A stretch of DNA of 64,000 nt from Ceratodon purpureus (lineage: Eukaryota; Streptophyta; Bryopsida; Pseudoditrichales; Ditrichaceae), in the NCBI GenBank assembly GCA_014871385.1, contig CM026432.1, positions 1,691,194-1,755,193 of the forward strand. The letters are read 5' to 3'. Each line of letters opens with the position of its first letter. Within the stretch, counting starts at the first letter, position 1. The notes beneath the pieces are model-generated. The model did not search any database. It saw only the letters and a program-made list of their open reading frames with translations, and was not told where the DNA came from. Positions 1 to 10,925 of the stretch are shown here, in pieces. Position numbers and translations under genes: made by a program.

Positions 1-2041
1 CATGAGAACAAGTAGTCTAATTGAGAAAATCGTCACAGTTCTAAGCTGGGGTTTTGTGTCGGTATAGACTGTATTCAAGAATATCCATCCTCAAACAGCT
101 GTGTATCATCAGCCTGAGTCGCCGGAGGAAAGATTGCAAGCCCTTCAAGCTCTACTTTCTTGTCCGACTGCCTCTATTCATACTGAGCGCCCTCCCAAGG
201 ACATCAAGGATGCGCACAATTCGTTCCCTATCCCTGTTGATGTTGATGAAATACCGGTACGTAAACACAGATTTACCATTTGTTTCCATCATTAGTTCTG
301 TTGCTGCAACTGTAAACCCTAAATCTCCAACTACGAATTCTGCCTTGTACTACTTTGTAGATTAATTAGTAAAATCCTTTGTAATTCTACTAATTCTTAA
401 TTTCTTTGTCAAGTTTGTTCCTTTTCCGTGGGCACCTCAATACGAAGTGAATGGGACTGACCTCTAAGTTTTTAAACTGTGTTTTCCCTCAAAGGAAGTT
501 TTGAAATTCTGATGTTTTGGAGTATTGCAGGGAGTGTATCATTGTGGATATCACTCTGAGGCGTCATATGCTGCAGCTTCGTACCTCATAACCCGTCCCG
601 AGGGAAACATTCTTGTTGACAGGTGGGATTTCTTACTTCTGGGTTTTCCGCTAGCATTTTCTTTAATTTTTATTTTTACCATCCTTGGTCACTCATCGAA
701 CTTTACATGTAAGCTTGCAAATTTGATATAGTACCGACTGTTAGCCGGAGGCTGGAGGTTCGATTACGAGTTAGATAGTTATTGTTAATTGAAGAATTGG
801 AGCCTGACTTGAGAGCTGGTGTTTTGATTGTGCAGTCCTCGCTATTCAGAGAACTTGGCAAAGAAGATTGAGGAATTAGGTGGGGTGCGTTACATGTTTT
901 TGACTCACAAGTAAGTGACGATGTTGGAAATGGACGGCTTTTCAATTTAGATCACTCCAGTTTAGAAGACTGAATAGACCTGACAAGTGCTGTTTTCCTT
1001 AGTTATGTTAGTGTTTTATCAAACTAAAAATCAGCTGAGCCCCTTGGTTTGATCTTGTGACAGAGATGATGTAGCAGATCACAAACGCTGGCAAGCCCGC
1101 TTTGGTTGTGAGCGCATCCTACATGAATTAGAGGTAAACTTTGGTTCACACCAATTACTTCAAAGAGTAGAAACTGCCAAAGTTTGGGTTTAATGTATAT
1201 CAGCTTGAATGTTATCACTAAGCTGACTTTTCTGCGTGGTGATTAACAGGTACAGCCACATACTCAAGGTGTAGAAACAAAATTACAGGGTGAAGGTCCT
1301 TGGACCCTAGGCTCCGACATCGACCTCATCTTCACTCCAGGTCATACTGAGGTACGCCACTGTTGCACCTTCCTCAGATAATAATTTGTGGCATTATAAC
1401 GTGTATTCCAATTTTGATGTTTGTTGACACAGATATGATAATTTTTTTTAAAGATTTGTGATACATTTTCGTCAGTGATCACATCATACTAAATCTCTTG
1501 ATTGTAATCATGTAGGGACACGTCTCTCTACATTTGAAGAGAGGAAAAGGTGTACTGTTTTCCGGTGACCATTTGAGTGGAAATAGTTCAAGCGAACTAG
1601 AACTCTCGGCAAACTTGCGGGTCAATTGGTATAATGGTACGTTACGTCAAATTCAAGATTTGGATCTGTTTTGTGAATGCAGGAAATACTTCAGCACTTT
1701 TACTTTGAACATGTATCTTTTATCTACTCTAAAGTTTCTGAGCTGATCATTTGTGATGGTGGATGCAGTGAAAGTCCAGCTTGAGAGCATACAGAAGCTG
1801 CTTCCTTTGGAGTTCACATGGATTTTACCTGGTATGTCATTGTTTCACTTGTCCACTTGTTACGAAAGCTTGTGATTTATATTCAGATGACAATGACTAT
1901 CATTTAAATTCTTAGCGAAGCACGTGTTTTGGTTTGTAATTTTCAGGTCATGGACGAAGACGGCATTATACTTCTTTGGAAGAAAGAGACGAGTCTATCA
2001 AGAGCTGTCTTGCAAAGAGCAATGCAAGCACATATAATTAG
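1..2041 (+). CDS. Metallo-beta-lactamase-fold hydrolase, 5' partial
   Basis: Exons I can place: about 68-256, 531-622, 836-910, 1064-1133, 1250-1351, 1516-1636, 1769-1831 and 1947-2041. All have GT/AG borders and joining phases, and they give about 268 residues ending in NASTYN. The left end of the first listed exon (acceptor near 67) is less sure, and the start codon lies left of the window. The fold is shown by THKDDVADH (a variant of the HxHxDH zinc motif), TPGHTEGH, FSGDH and PGHGRR, in the usual order. It should be a soluble zinc- or iron-dependent hydrolase of the glyoxalase II/lactamase superfamily, similar to plant chloroplast or cytosolic MBL-fold proteins also found in cyanobacteria. 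The substrate is not deducible. The frame is clean throughout, so the gene looks functional. Confidence 0.88.
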
Positions 2042-2186
2042 AGAAGAATCAAATTGTACATATGCTTTGATTGTGGTCCTATATTATTATCACCACATGT
2101 ATATTGATTTGTATAGAGATGTATTTTAAATATTATTTTGATTAGCTAATAGCAAGCGAAGCAAATGAGATACTATGTTACTTGAA

Positions 2187-2735
2187 GAGTTTGTCCCCTT
2201 TTTTGTTAACAATATGAAACCTGACATTTTCACTTTGGGTAGAGGCCAAAGTTTTCTACTCATGATCTGTTCTCACTCGTCAATCAACCAAGTCGTTGTT
2301 GCATTACTTATACTGAGCTAAGGTTTGCAGAATTACTCCAATACATATCATCAATCCTCTAAATGACAGTGGCCTGCCAAATGCTGTCATCAGACATGAA
2401 GCAATACTATCCCGATCTCTCATATGAAGCCGAGTAGTTGCAGCATCTGATGTTCCTAGCAATGCTCTGCTTAGACATCCGATCTCGGGATTGATAAAAG
2501 TGGACATGAGAACTGCGGATGTTGGCAATAACAACTCCCACCTCAAACCCACAGGGCAGGTTCAGAAAAATCCACCGTTTAAGAAAATCTTTCAAACTTG
2601 AATGTGATGAGCTTTCTGAATTTCACGTATTAATCTTACATCCAAGAACCTCGTCACAAGCCTCGTCAAAGGCCCGTCTACATTTACACCTGCACCTTTA
2701 GATGTCAATGCGAAGATAACTCGTTGTAGAAGGTG
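2187..2735 (-). repeat. Duplicated 3' end of the methyltransferase gene
   Basis: This stretch is a diverged direct copy of 7460-7955. It holds the last roughly 40 codons of the methyltransferase gene (stop at 2592-2594, ending AHHIQV) plus its 3' flank, including the shared text around TTTGTCCCCTTTTTTGTTAA. The copied reading frame is still open, which suggests a fairly young copy. It differs by scattered substitutions and an extra piece of about 30 bp near 2440-2475. At its upstream edge (2724-2738) the sequence flips: TTGTAGAAGGTGAC is the reverse complement, with one change, of 7961-7974 in the parent. A copy of about 35 bp from the same flank also lies at 5633-5668. Confidence 0.85.
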
Positions 2736-2749
2736 ACATTTACTGTTGC

Positions 2750-4246
2750 TCAAGGAATGGCATCCCATCGAAGCTCACACATAAAAACGCCTTCAATCGA
2801 CGGAGGAAGGTCACGCCATTGACCAATAGATATGTCGTAAACACTCGTAAGTTGCCGGACTCTCCCATTCTCAGTAACCTTATCCCAAGTCGAAAGGATG
2901 AACCCAGAGCTTGTAAAGATCTCCACTTCATGCTCAAGGTCACGCTGATTCGCATATGATCTAAAATCTAGACCCTTCAAGGTGACCTCATAGTCATTCA
3001 CCTTCCTTACATCTGACGTGATGCTATCCCAGGTGTACTCCGAGATTACCAACATGTCAGTCGAGTCACTTGGGGAATCCGGATTGACAAGAACGTGAAG
3101 CACAAACACACGATCCCTCATATTCGAATAGCATAATGCCGGAAGATATCGAAGAGAAGGGCAATACTCAGGTACAATCAGCTTTTTTGTTGCGCAATCA
3201 AAAAGTAGAAATTCAGTTCTCCCACCCGAGAGCGTGTTTCTATTTCCATAAACTAAGCCAGAGTCCATTGTGCTCCATGATCCACTTTTGGAGTCAAACA
3301 TAAATGCTCCAAAAGTTTGCCCAGTATCCTCACTTTTGAGCTTCTCACTATAAACCACAATTACTCTGAAACAAATGACATCACTGTCAGTCACCAGCTG
3401 TAGCAAAACGATTCTTTGAAAACCAAAGGGGATATCAGGAAGCTTTTTCCAATGGTTTGTTAAAGGATTACAGACAAAGGCGGACTTAAAACAAAAGTCA
3501 CCTTCCCACACAGGCACGAAACAAACCAAGCCCCCATCGCACGCGAACAACGAGTCCATGTACCCGTTCCCCTTGGGAAAATCCAACTCAATACCATGAC
3601 ACTCCTTAGATGTGACGTCAACGATTCTGGCACGAAACTTATCCAAATCACCATCCCACCCCAAGAAACCGAACAATTTGGGATTCGCCTCCGCAAAGAC
3701 CCCTTTGAAGCTGGACGAATCTGACATGGCGGACCACGCCTCGGAGCACTTCCGAAGCCCAATGATTCGAGGTATGGGTAGCCGTGCGAAGACCTGGACA
3801 ACCAAATCCTCCGTTAACTTGCTCCAGGTGTGCTTACACATTTTTGGATCATTCCATGTAGCTGTCTTTGTTACCCTTGTTTCTTTGCTGGAGCTTCCAC
3901 ATCCATTGCTTGGTTCTGCTTGAGTGGAGAGTCTATTCCGCTTCGACCTAGTGTTATCGTCCTCAGAAGCACGGTCCTCCGTTGAATTCATTTCTTGAAT
4001 AGCCACTTGCATTCTCTGTTTACCTGAAATTCCCTCGAGACCCGTTTCCAGAACATTCAACATGTCGCGCACAGTCTCCGTGACGAGGAGAAGGTCTGGC
4101 CTTTCGTCGATAAGCTCAGAGCTACTATCGGTTTTCAGCACTGTCACGATCCTCTCTATCTCCTTCAGCTCCGCAGAGCAGTCTTCCAATTTATGAAGCA
4201 CCTGATTGACCCTACATAATACGTCCGTGTAGCCTTTCTTTGCCAT
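2750..4246 (-). CDS. F-box protein, intronless
   Basis: A single open frame of 498 codons starts MAKKGYTDVL and ends ELRWDAIP. Residues about 1-90 are helical and charged. Residues about 90-135 are polar and low-complexity. An F-box follows at about 141-180 (WSKLTEDLVVQVFARLPIPR, with the WSAM tail). The rest has the kelch- or F-box-associated-domain look, with CNPLTNHWKKLP and YDISIGQWRDLP as typical strand/turn signatures. The family acts as the substrate-recognition subunit of SCF ubiquitin ligases. The target is unknown. Lack of introns is common in plant F-box genes. The stop codon lies only about 12 bp from the fold-back junction of the duplicated methyltransferase tail, so the 3' UTR is probably made from that copied sequence. 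Confidence 0.85.
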   Translation of the reverse strand: MAKKGYTDVLCRVNQVLHKLEDCSAELKEIERIVTVLKTDSSSELIDERPDLLLVTETVRDMLNVLETGLEGISGKQRMQVAIQEMNSTEDRASEDDNTRSKRNRLSTQAEPSNGCGSSSKETRVTKTATWNDPKMCKHTWSKLTEDLVVQVFARLPIPRIIGLRKCSEAWSAMSDSSSFKGVFAEANPKLFGFLGWDGDLDKFRARIVDVTSKECHGIELDFPKGNGYMDSLFACDGGLVCFVPVWEGDFCFKSAFVCNPLTNHWKKLPDIPFGFQRIVLLQLVTDSDVICFRVIVVYSEKLKSEDTGQTFGAFMFDSKSGSWSTMDSGLVYGNRNTLSGGRTEFLLFDCATKKLIVPEYCPSLRYLPALCYSNMRDRVFVLHVLVNPDSPSDSTDMLVISEYTWDSITSDVRKVNDYEVTLKGLDFRSYANQRDLEHEVEIFTSSGFILSTWDKVTENGRVRQLTSVYDISIGQWRDLPPSIEGVFMCELRWDAIP

Positions 4247-6010
4247 TGCTGCGATTGCCGTGGAAGAGCACTAATATGTGGCCGGCGCTTAATCTAACAC
4301 TTTAACAGCAGTTTGAGACTTTGGCAGCAAAGAAACCCTCCTGCAATGCCTATGGGAAACCATTCATCGAGCACACTCCGTTCCAATCAGATACCCTCCG
4401 CCCTAGGCGCCAAATTCAACCACGTACAAGAAACGCAGAGAACACCAACCACCCACCTCCTGCAAGAATTACACTGTGCCTCCTTAACACCCAACTCCAC
4501 AGCTCCAGTTCGCAAAGCTCCTTCACAACTCCCTAAACTGGCAAACCTCAACGCGTCACGAAGACACCAATAGAACGCTTTCTCCTCGCAATAACCAGCC
4601 TCTGACCCTAAATGCTGCTGTCGTTGCCGAAACCTGCCACTCCATCCACGTCTTACTAATCCAGCCCCTTCACCTTCACAGTCTCTTCACAGCAATCCAA
4701 TACAAACACCATAGTCAGCAACATGGGCACCCCTCGATATCCCTAATTTAACTCATCACCACACAAAAAACCGACATGTTTCACCATCGAATTCAAATTA
4801 CAACTATGATCCATCCATAAAACCATCCCACCACCACATCCATGCTCCATACAGCCCAACCAAACCAAACCAAACCAAACCCAATTCAACCCAACTTCCA
4901 AACCCTAACAAAAGTATGTTTCAACCACTCACCGAAACCTGGACGGTCTCCTTCTCCTTCTCCTTCTCCTCTCCCTGCACCATGCAAAGGATGAAGTCTG
5001 CCCACACCGCAGAACGATCCGGCTACTCAAAACTAGGATCCTCCAGTCAGTGATCCTCGCATACTGCAGTCTTGGAGCTTGTCATGAATGCTGCAACATC
5101 CAGTAGACTCCGGAGTCCGGCACCCCGAGAGCTTCAGAGATGAGTGCAAAGTGAGTCAGCGACAACTGGGTCATGTCTCAGCCTGCTGCACCTGCGAAAT
5201 CCCATGCAAACATAAGTTAGTGGAAATATGAAGAGCTTCTCAGAGTTGTATGCAATTCTTAGATGAGAGTTGTTTTTTGTACTTTAGATCCACCTTGGAA
5301 GATGGAGTTACCTTTGGGCGGATATAGAAACTGTAAATCTTTTCTGAGTTAATCGGTACTGTCAGCAGGTTAACTGCTGATTAACATGCATCACCCCGGG
5401 GCCGGGTGATGATCACCAAGGTCACTTTCTGTCCAACATAAAAAAATACTGCAACTTCCAGTTGACTCTGGCTCCCTGAGAGCTTCAACGATGAGTCCAA
5501 AATTCAAATGGAGTCATCGACAACTAAATTATGATATTCCACAGGTGCAGGCTTTTCCTTCTTGGATTTCAAGGCTAGTGAAGCTGCAAAACCTGTAAGT
5601 AGCTCAACACCTTCCTGTTTGTTTAGACTGCAACCAAAGTTTTCTACTCATGATCTGTTCTCACTCATGACGTCCCTGTCCGCTGTGTGAATCTCAGTTT
5701 GAGTCAAAACTTTGAGAACGGGACAGGGACGACTGTGATACTCCCTCCCATTCATGTGAAATTCGTGTCGCATGTACAGGTGAGGACGGTAGATAGACGA
5801 CGCAGAAACCCAATCATTCAACCTGGAAGCGAAGATGTCCTTCGTGGTCAGCGTCATGTATGCTTAGCATTTGGAGTGGTTGGAAAAGCATGGAAGAGAA
5901 AGGTGAAGGGCACAAAGATCAGTTCAATGCAAACTCTGAGAGGTGATCAATGACCAGTAGAAGTTTGGAATTAGAGCCTTCATATATATATGGCTGGCCA
6001 AAGGGCCATT
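4247..6010. other. Intergenic stretch with diverged short repeats
   Basis: I see no convincing gene. 4855-4885 holds ACCAA-type simple repeats and 4955-4975 a CTTCTC run. Two related blocks of about 90 bp occur at about 5090-5177 and 5450-5535. Both run CTGCAAC, TCCAGT, GACTC, then GAGAGCTTCA, GATGAGT and GACAACT. A piece at 5633-5668 repeats the methyltransferase 3' flank. This is probably the F-box gene promoter and 5' flank plus duplicated debris. Confidence 0.5.
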
Positions 6011-7204
6011 TCAAAGCTTACATTCATGCGGCACATCTTTCACATCTTCAATGGCTGCTACTTTTAATCTGGACAAAAAAAACTCGAGGGCAGCGATGTC
6101 GGCACACCGCATGGCCCGCTTGTCCGCGCTGCTCAAAGAAGGCGAGCCGACGACGTCATGTACGGGCTCGGAGAAGTTAATACTGGTCGGCGACGTCGGC
6201 CACGTCTGTTGGCATGCGTCGAAGTGGTGCCGTGCGCCAGGATACTCCGAGAATAGAACAGGTTTCGAGTATTGAGTGACGGCCAAATTCTTTCGAGTTA
6301 CGCAGTTTTTGTAGAAGGGGTCGCAAACTCCCATGTGAAGTTGCATTGGACGGAACGGTCGCCAGAAGCTCCTGGACACCGAGGGGCCGAATCCTAGGTT
6401 TACACCACACCCAGGGTAGAACGCCACAAAGCACACGAATTTGTGATCGGACTCCGGGCGAGGTTCGTCGCTGTCGCGCCCGGTCTCAGCGACCTCCACC
6501 ATGACTGCACCAACCCACAATCGTCACGGCAATTGCAATTAGCCCTCTGAGAGGAACGAGAAACCTAATTCATAATCCTGTCTCTGAAAAGAAATGGAAC
6601 GATCCCAACCTGATTGCGCCCCATGCGACCAACCGAGGAGGCCAATTCTCGCGCCATCGATCTCCGGCATAGCGTTGAGATACTCCCACGCGGCGCGCGC
6701 GTCCTGCACGCGCTCCGTGTACGGGTTCACAACCCCGGCGTAGCGTCCAGCGTTGTCGCTGCACTGGTTCTGCCACTCCTCGCTGCTGGTGACGTCCACT
6801 GGCTGGCGCGGCGTGAAGCTGTCAACGGCAAGTGCCACGACATTGCTCTCGGCGAGCTTGATCCCCCATTTCTCAATGTTGTTCTGCAAATTGGGCGTCC
6901 CATCCGGATTTTTGTTCCCTACCACGCGCTCCGACCATATGCCGCTGCACCCGTGCATCATCACCACCGCGGCGTAGCGCCCCACCTTACCCACATCGTA
7001 CACCCTCGGCCTGTAGATCACCCCTGACAACTCTATGCTCCCGTCATTGCCCCGAAACGTGATCCTGTGGGCCGTCACGCCCCTGGCGTCCGATCCCCCG
7101 CGCCTTGTCCCCACAGCCGCAACGCAGACCAGAATCCCTGCCATCACCGCCGTCAGGCACGACGTCCGCCCCATCGCCTCCCCTGCTGCTCGTCCTCCCT
7201 GCAA
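6011..7204 (-). CDS. Secreted dienelactone-hydrolase-like alpha/beta hydrolase
   Basis: Two exons, 7204-6610 and 6504-6011, with the donor after GCAATCAG and the acceptor at GGTGCAG, give 362 residues. Residues about 11-32 (MGRTSCLTAVMAGILVCVAA) form a signal peptide or anchor, so the second Met (nt 7174) is an alternative start. The fold is seen in VVMMHGCSG (about 80-88, oxyanion region), the nucleophile elbow GWSHG (Ser193), a plausible acid at Asp260 (GVCDP) and histidine in GARHHFD (His291/292). The intron falls just after the nucleophile elbow. The family hydrolyses dienelactones and related esters. Secreted or vacuolar members with HGCSG are mostly bacterial and fungal, so a transferred origin is possible but unproven. 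The true substrate is unknown. Confidence 0.82.
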
Positions 7205-7459
7205 CCCGCCCCTCCGCGTCCTCAGTCAGCCCCGATTCCCGTTCTTCGACAGCAACGATCCAGTCAACGATCCAGTGGGTCCGCATTAAGCCACTCGGAT
7301 TCATCCTCACCTCGATCACCTCTCGATCGCTCCCTCACGCCAACAGTCTCGCGCTCCTCACCCGCACTGCGACGCTCCCGCTGCGACCGCGTCCGAGCTA
7401 TGTACAAATTGTCTCTGGCCCCGGAATCTACTACCGTCATTTTATACCTTGGAGGGAAG
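7205..7459. promoter_or_regulatory. Upstream region of the hydrolase gene
   Basis: About 250 GC-rich bases lie between the hydrolase start and the methyltransferase 3' flank. Several frames are open here only because of base composition. No clear TATA box can be assigned. It presumably holds the 5' leader and core promoter of the minus-strand hydrolase gene. Confidence 0.4.
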
Positions 7460-7822
7460 AGCTTGTCCCCTTTTTTGTTAACGATATGAAACGCGCCTTT
7501 TTCACTTTGGGCAGAGGCCGAAGTTTTCTACTCGTGATCTCTTCTTACTCATCAATCAACCAAGTCGTTGTTGCATTACTTATACTGAGCTAAGGTTTGC
7601 AGAATTACTCCAATACATATCACCAATCCACAAAATGACAGTGGCCTGCCAAATGCTGTCACCAGAGATGATGCAATATTATCCTAATCTCGAATGAAAA
7701 CCGAGTAGTTGCATCATCTGATCTCGGGATTGATAAAAGTGGACATGAGAACTGCGGATGTTGGCAATAACACTCAAACCCACAGGGCAGGTACACAAAA
7801 ATCCACCATTCACTCAAATATT
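7460..7822 (-). other. 3' flank of the methyltransferase gene (source of duplication)
   Basis: This non-coding stretch follows the methyltransferase stop codon. It is the parent of the copy at 2187-2591: long identical runs include the segment around CAATCAACCAAGTCGTTGTT and the one around ACTGAGCTAAGGTTTGCAG. It probably carries the polyadenylation region. No gene is seen. Confidence 0.7.
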
Positions 7823-9633
7823 TCAAACTTGAATGTGATGAGCTTTCTGAATTTCACGTATTAATCTTACATCCAAGAACCTCGTCACAAGCCTCGCCAA
7901 AGGCCCGTCTACATTTACACCTGCGCCTTTAGATGACAATGCGAAGACAACTCGATTCACGTCACCTTCTACGACAGTTTCATAGACATCATCAAAAACA
8001 GAGAACAATGAAGACACCACCCCATGGTAAGACTTTGCTCCGTTGGGCACCACGTTCATGGCAACCAAACCTCCCTCGTGAAGCACAGTTCTTGCATCCG
8101 AGAGGAAGTTGTGTGCTAGGAAACTTGATGGAGGGGAGCTCAGCCCACACCGAGGATCTCCTTCATCCACGTCAACAACTATTGCATGAACTCGATGGCT
8201 GTCAAAATGACGGTTCCTTCCATCAACTCGGCAAATATCTACAGAGCTTGAACTCAGACCAGTTGCAGTTCGTGCATTACATGGTTGAGCTACAACGTCC
8301 TCGCCTTCAGCTGCAGACGCATGTGCTCTATCTTTACACTTTGGAGACGCATCTGCCAATCTTGAGTTTGAAGGATTCAGCGTAGCATCCTCTGCTCTGA
8401 CGTCCATGGCTAGTTTGGCAACAAACTGAAGAGCATCCCCCAATATAACCTCCATGTCGACGCCATCATCCAGACCGAAGTGCCGATGCGCGGCATCAAG
8501 TACAGCTTTGTCCACGTCTACAGCCTGCACGCAAAATGTACCCATGAGCTCGCAATCGATGTGGTCATGCACAGGAATTGAAATGCGATTTCTACACGCA
8601 TATAAGAATGGTCATTGGGAAGTGAAATGGTATTTTAGCTCATTACCTGAACATGGAACCCTAACTGCTTCTGGAGAAAAATTGGGAGTGCGCCTCCACC
8701 GACCCCGAGAGCCAAGACCTTCACTTTCTCTCCACGCTCCATACAAGGTTCAATGCACGGAGCTGCAAGAACTAATCCCGCCACAATTGGGGGCAAATAC
8801 TTATGCACTAACCAACCATGGTCGATCTGGGAACCACGCATCACCTCCTCACAAAACTCCTCAACGGATCCCTCCTCTATCCCAGTCCGCGCAATCGTCA
8901 TCCCAGAGCTCCGAAGCTCCTGCGGCACGACAAGCGCAACTTCTGTCTGAATCAGATTCGGCATACGCTTGAACCGCAACCGACGCCGGTACACCACTTG
9001 GTCCAGTTTCCTAATTCCTCTATCATCTACCCTGTGCTCACACTCTGCCTCCCCATCTGCCCAAAACATGCTCCCAGATTGAGCTTCCAAATCATCCAAG
9101 GCAACATCTTCAACCACCATAAACCCCGTCAGAGACGAGAAAAACTCCTCCACCACCACGCGATGGATGATGTTGTCGGAGTACTCAACAAACGGCACAA
9201 TGGGTGAGCCAGTTCGGAAGCAAATGCGGGGCGCCAGTGCAACGACGATGGAACGCAACCTCGTCTTGAGCGCTTCGTCCTCACATCGCAAGCAGATGGG
9301 TCGATTGCTAGCATTAGGGCTTCGGACTCCAGAGCTTCGAGCTTCATCACGAGAGCCATGAGTGGTAAACTGATTCTCAGAACTGGTTCGGGAGACGATG
9401 ATCATGCGGGAGAAGGCCGTGGCCGCGAGGAGCTGCCACTGGCCGCCCTCGGAGGTGTAGATCCAGTTCCGCTCCTCCCCGGCGGGCACCAGCATCGCAG
9501 CGCAGGACACTTGGTCGGATTGCGGGGATGGTTCAGTGGCGGAATCGAGAACTGCGATGGTGACGGTGTCGTGGTCGGAGAGAGGGAGCTGGAGCACGAT
9601 CCGTCGCCCCGGGTGCAGCGTCTCCGTAGCCAT
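7823..9633 (-). CDS. METTL13-type SAM-dependent methyltransferase (C-terminal half form)
   Basis: Two exons, 9633-8647 and 8524-7823, with clean GT/AG borders and phase 0, give 562 residues. Residues about 1-290 match the linker and middle region of plant METTL13-like proteins (FHRVVVEEFFSSL-like and WLVHKYLPPIV segments). The class I SAM site follows: VLALGVGGGALPIF (about 304-318), then the acidic strand AVDVD (330-334), and HAIVVDVDEGDPRCGLSSPP further on. In animals the family methylates eEF1A. The C-terminal half is spermidine-synthase-like. The N-terminal methyltransferase domain usual in the full-length family is absent: I see no matching exons upstream to about 10.5 kb. The start at 9633 has a good context (GCCATGGCT). 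It is probably cytosolic. Its 3' end was copied to 2.2-2.7 kb. Confidence 0.85.
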
Positions 9634-10535
9634 GGCATGGCCGAGCTCTGGAGCTCAAATCCTACCGAAATCCCAACCGTAACATCCGATCAGAAGCGAA
9701 TCGACGCAAATTGAAGCAAATTGAAGGAATGCTCAAGATATTCAACGGGCCACAGATCGCACTTGGGTCATACGGAGCTTCCATCCTGCTTTAAAGAGAT
9801 CGACTACACATGCTTGGAGAGATAACCACGACCTTCTCAACGCAACTATACTAGGTTATGTGCGAAGCATGTGAAGCTCAACAATGATTCCAGTGCTGGC
9901 AGACAGCTTCACAACGTCTTGTCCACTTCAAAAGACACCCACCTGAGAACGCCAAGTGATTGCTTGGATATTACTAGAGTAACATCTCTTGTATCATGAC
10001 GAGTCTTGCAGCGTGCTTTGCTTCCGCAGTGGCTGTGGCCATGCCTGCATGCTTGATCATGCCGTTTCAGGGGATGTTGAACCCTGCCTCAGTTGTTAGT
10101 TCCCAACTACTGATTCACCATGGATTTGCAAAACCTTATCGAACATCGATTTATTCCCTCCCTAGAAGCCTTGCAGCTACAACAGGCCGAGCTTGCAAAA
10201 GAAACCCCAGACTTGAGCTAAAAAAAGAGTCTCATATCAGAACAATTGCCTTCCCTAAACCAAAAACATGTCGTTGCAGCATTCTTGTACCACATGGAAA
10301 GGATCAAGAGTGGGACATGTGGACAACTATGTCGATGCCCCACACCAAACATGAATGCCTTGCTACATTTACTGAATGAGGATTCAATTTCCATGAAACA
10401 TAAAAGAGTTGGTTTAATTTGGAAAATATCAAGCGAAGAAACGATTGAACTCCTACTGCACCTGTCATAACAAGGTCAAGATGAACCTGGCAAAATAAAC
10501 CTGGCTCAGTAATGTAGGAAACTGAGATTTAGGGT
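9634..10535. other. Intergenic, no gene recognised
   Basis: This holds the methyltransferase promoter and about 800 bases without a recognisable product. A plus-strand open frame of 127 codons (9996-10379) has no family signature, no plausible splice partners and ordinary composition, so I do not call it a gene. Confidence 0.5.
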
Positions 10536-10925
10536 TTAAGGTCGTATGTCAAAACTGGGAGTAGACGCCAAGCAAGGGAACACATCCTCACCCAAAGATG
10601 AATCACTGGAGTGGCAACTGTTCGTCCAAACGTTGGAGGCAACATCATACTGCAGCAAAAACTTATTCTCCCACGCCAACCAGATCACACCCGACATGGC
10701 CGTGCAACTGAAATGGTCTCGTCTCACCCAGAGACGGGAGAGAAGAGGCCGTCCGCTAAGCGTAATCTCTACAACATGATGCACATGTGAAGGTTCCAGA
10801 ACTGTGCTTCCCTCCAGCTGGAACTCAAATATGTGGAATTTCCTCCTCATCACGAACACATGAGTAACTCGAGAAGAATAATAAGTATCACATGTAGATC
10901 TATTTCTAGTGATAAAAGAGTAATG
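10536..10925 (-). pseudogene. C-terminal remnant of an F-box-associated-domain protein
   Basis: A minus-strand frame, open from about 10920 to a stop at 10536, encodes segments such as VTHVFVMRRKFHIFEFQ, FSCTAMSGVIWLAWENKF and LLQYDVASNVW. The last two have the pattern of the final blades of F-box-associated beta-propellers. There is no F-box and no start region upstream, and the gene at 2750-4246 is only distantly similar. It is most likely a truncated gene copy. A real 3' exon of an unrecognised gene is the alternative. Confidence 0.35.

Noticed and set aside
745-765. GGTTCGATTAC as a tRNA B-box
   Set aside because: No matching A-box, anticodon stem or acceptor pairing is present, and it lies in an intron of the MBL-fold gene.
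8454-8972. 172-codon plus-strand frame
   Set aside because: It lies antisense across the methyltransferase exons and intron. It is a shadow of that gene.
9996-10379. 127-codon plus-strand frame as a gene
   Set aside because: No domain, no splice partners and no codon bias. Overlapping frames exist in this region.
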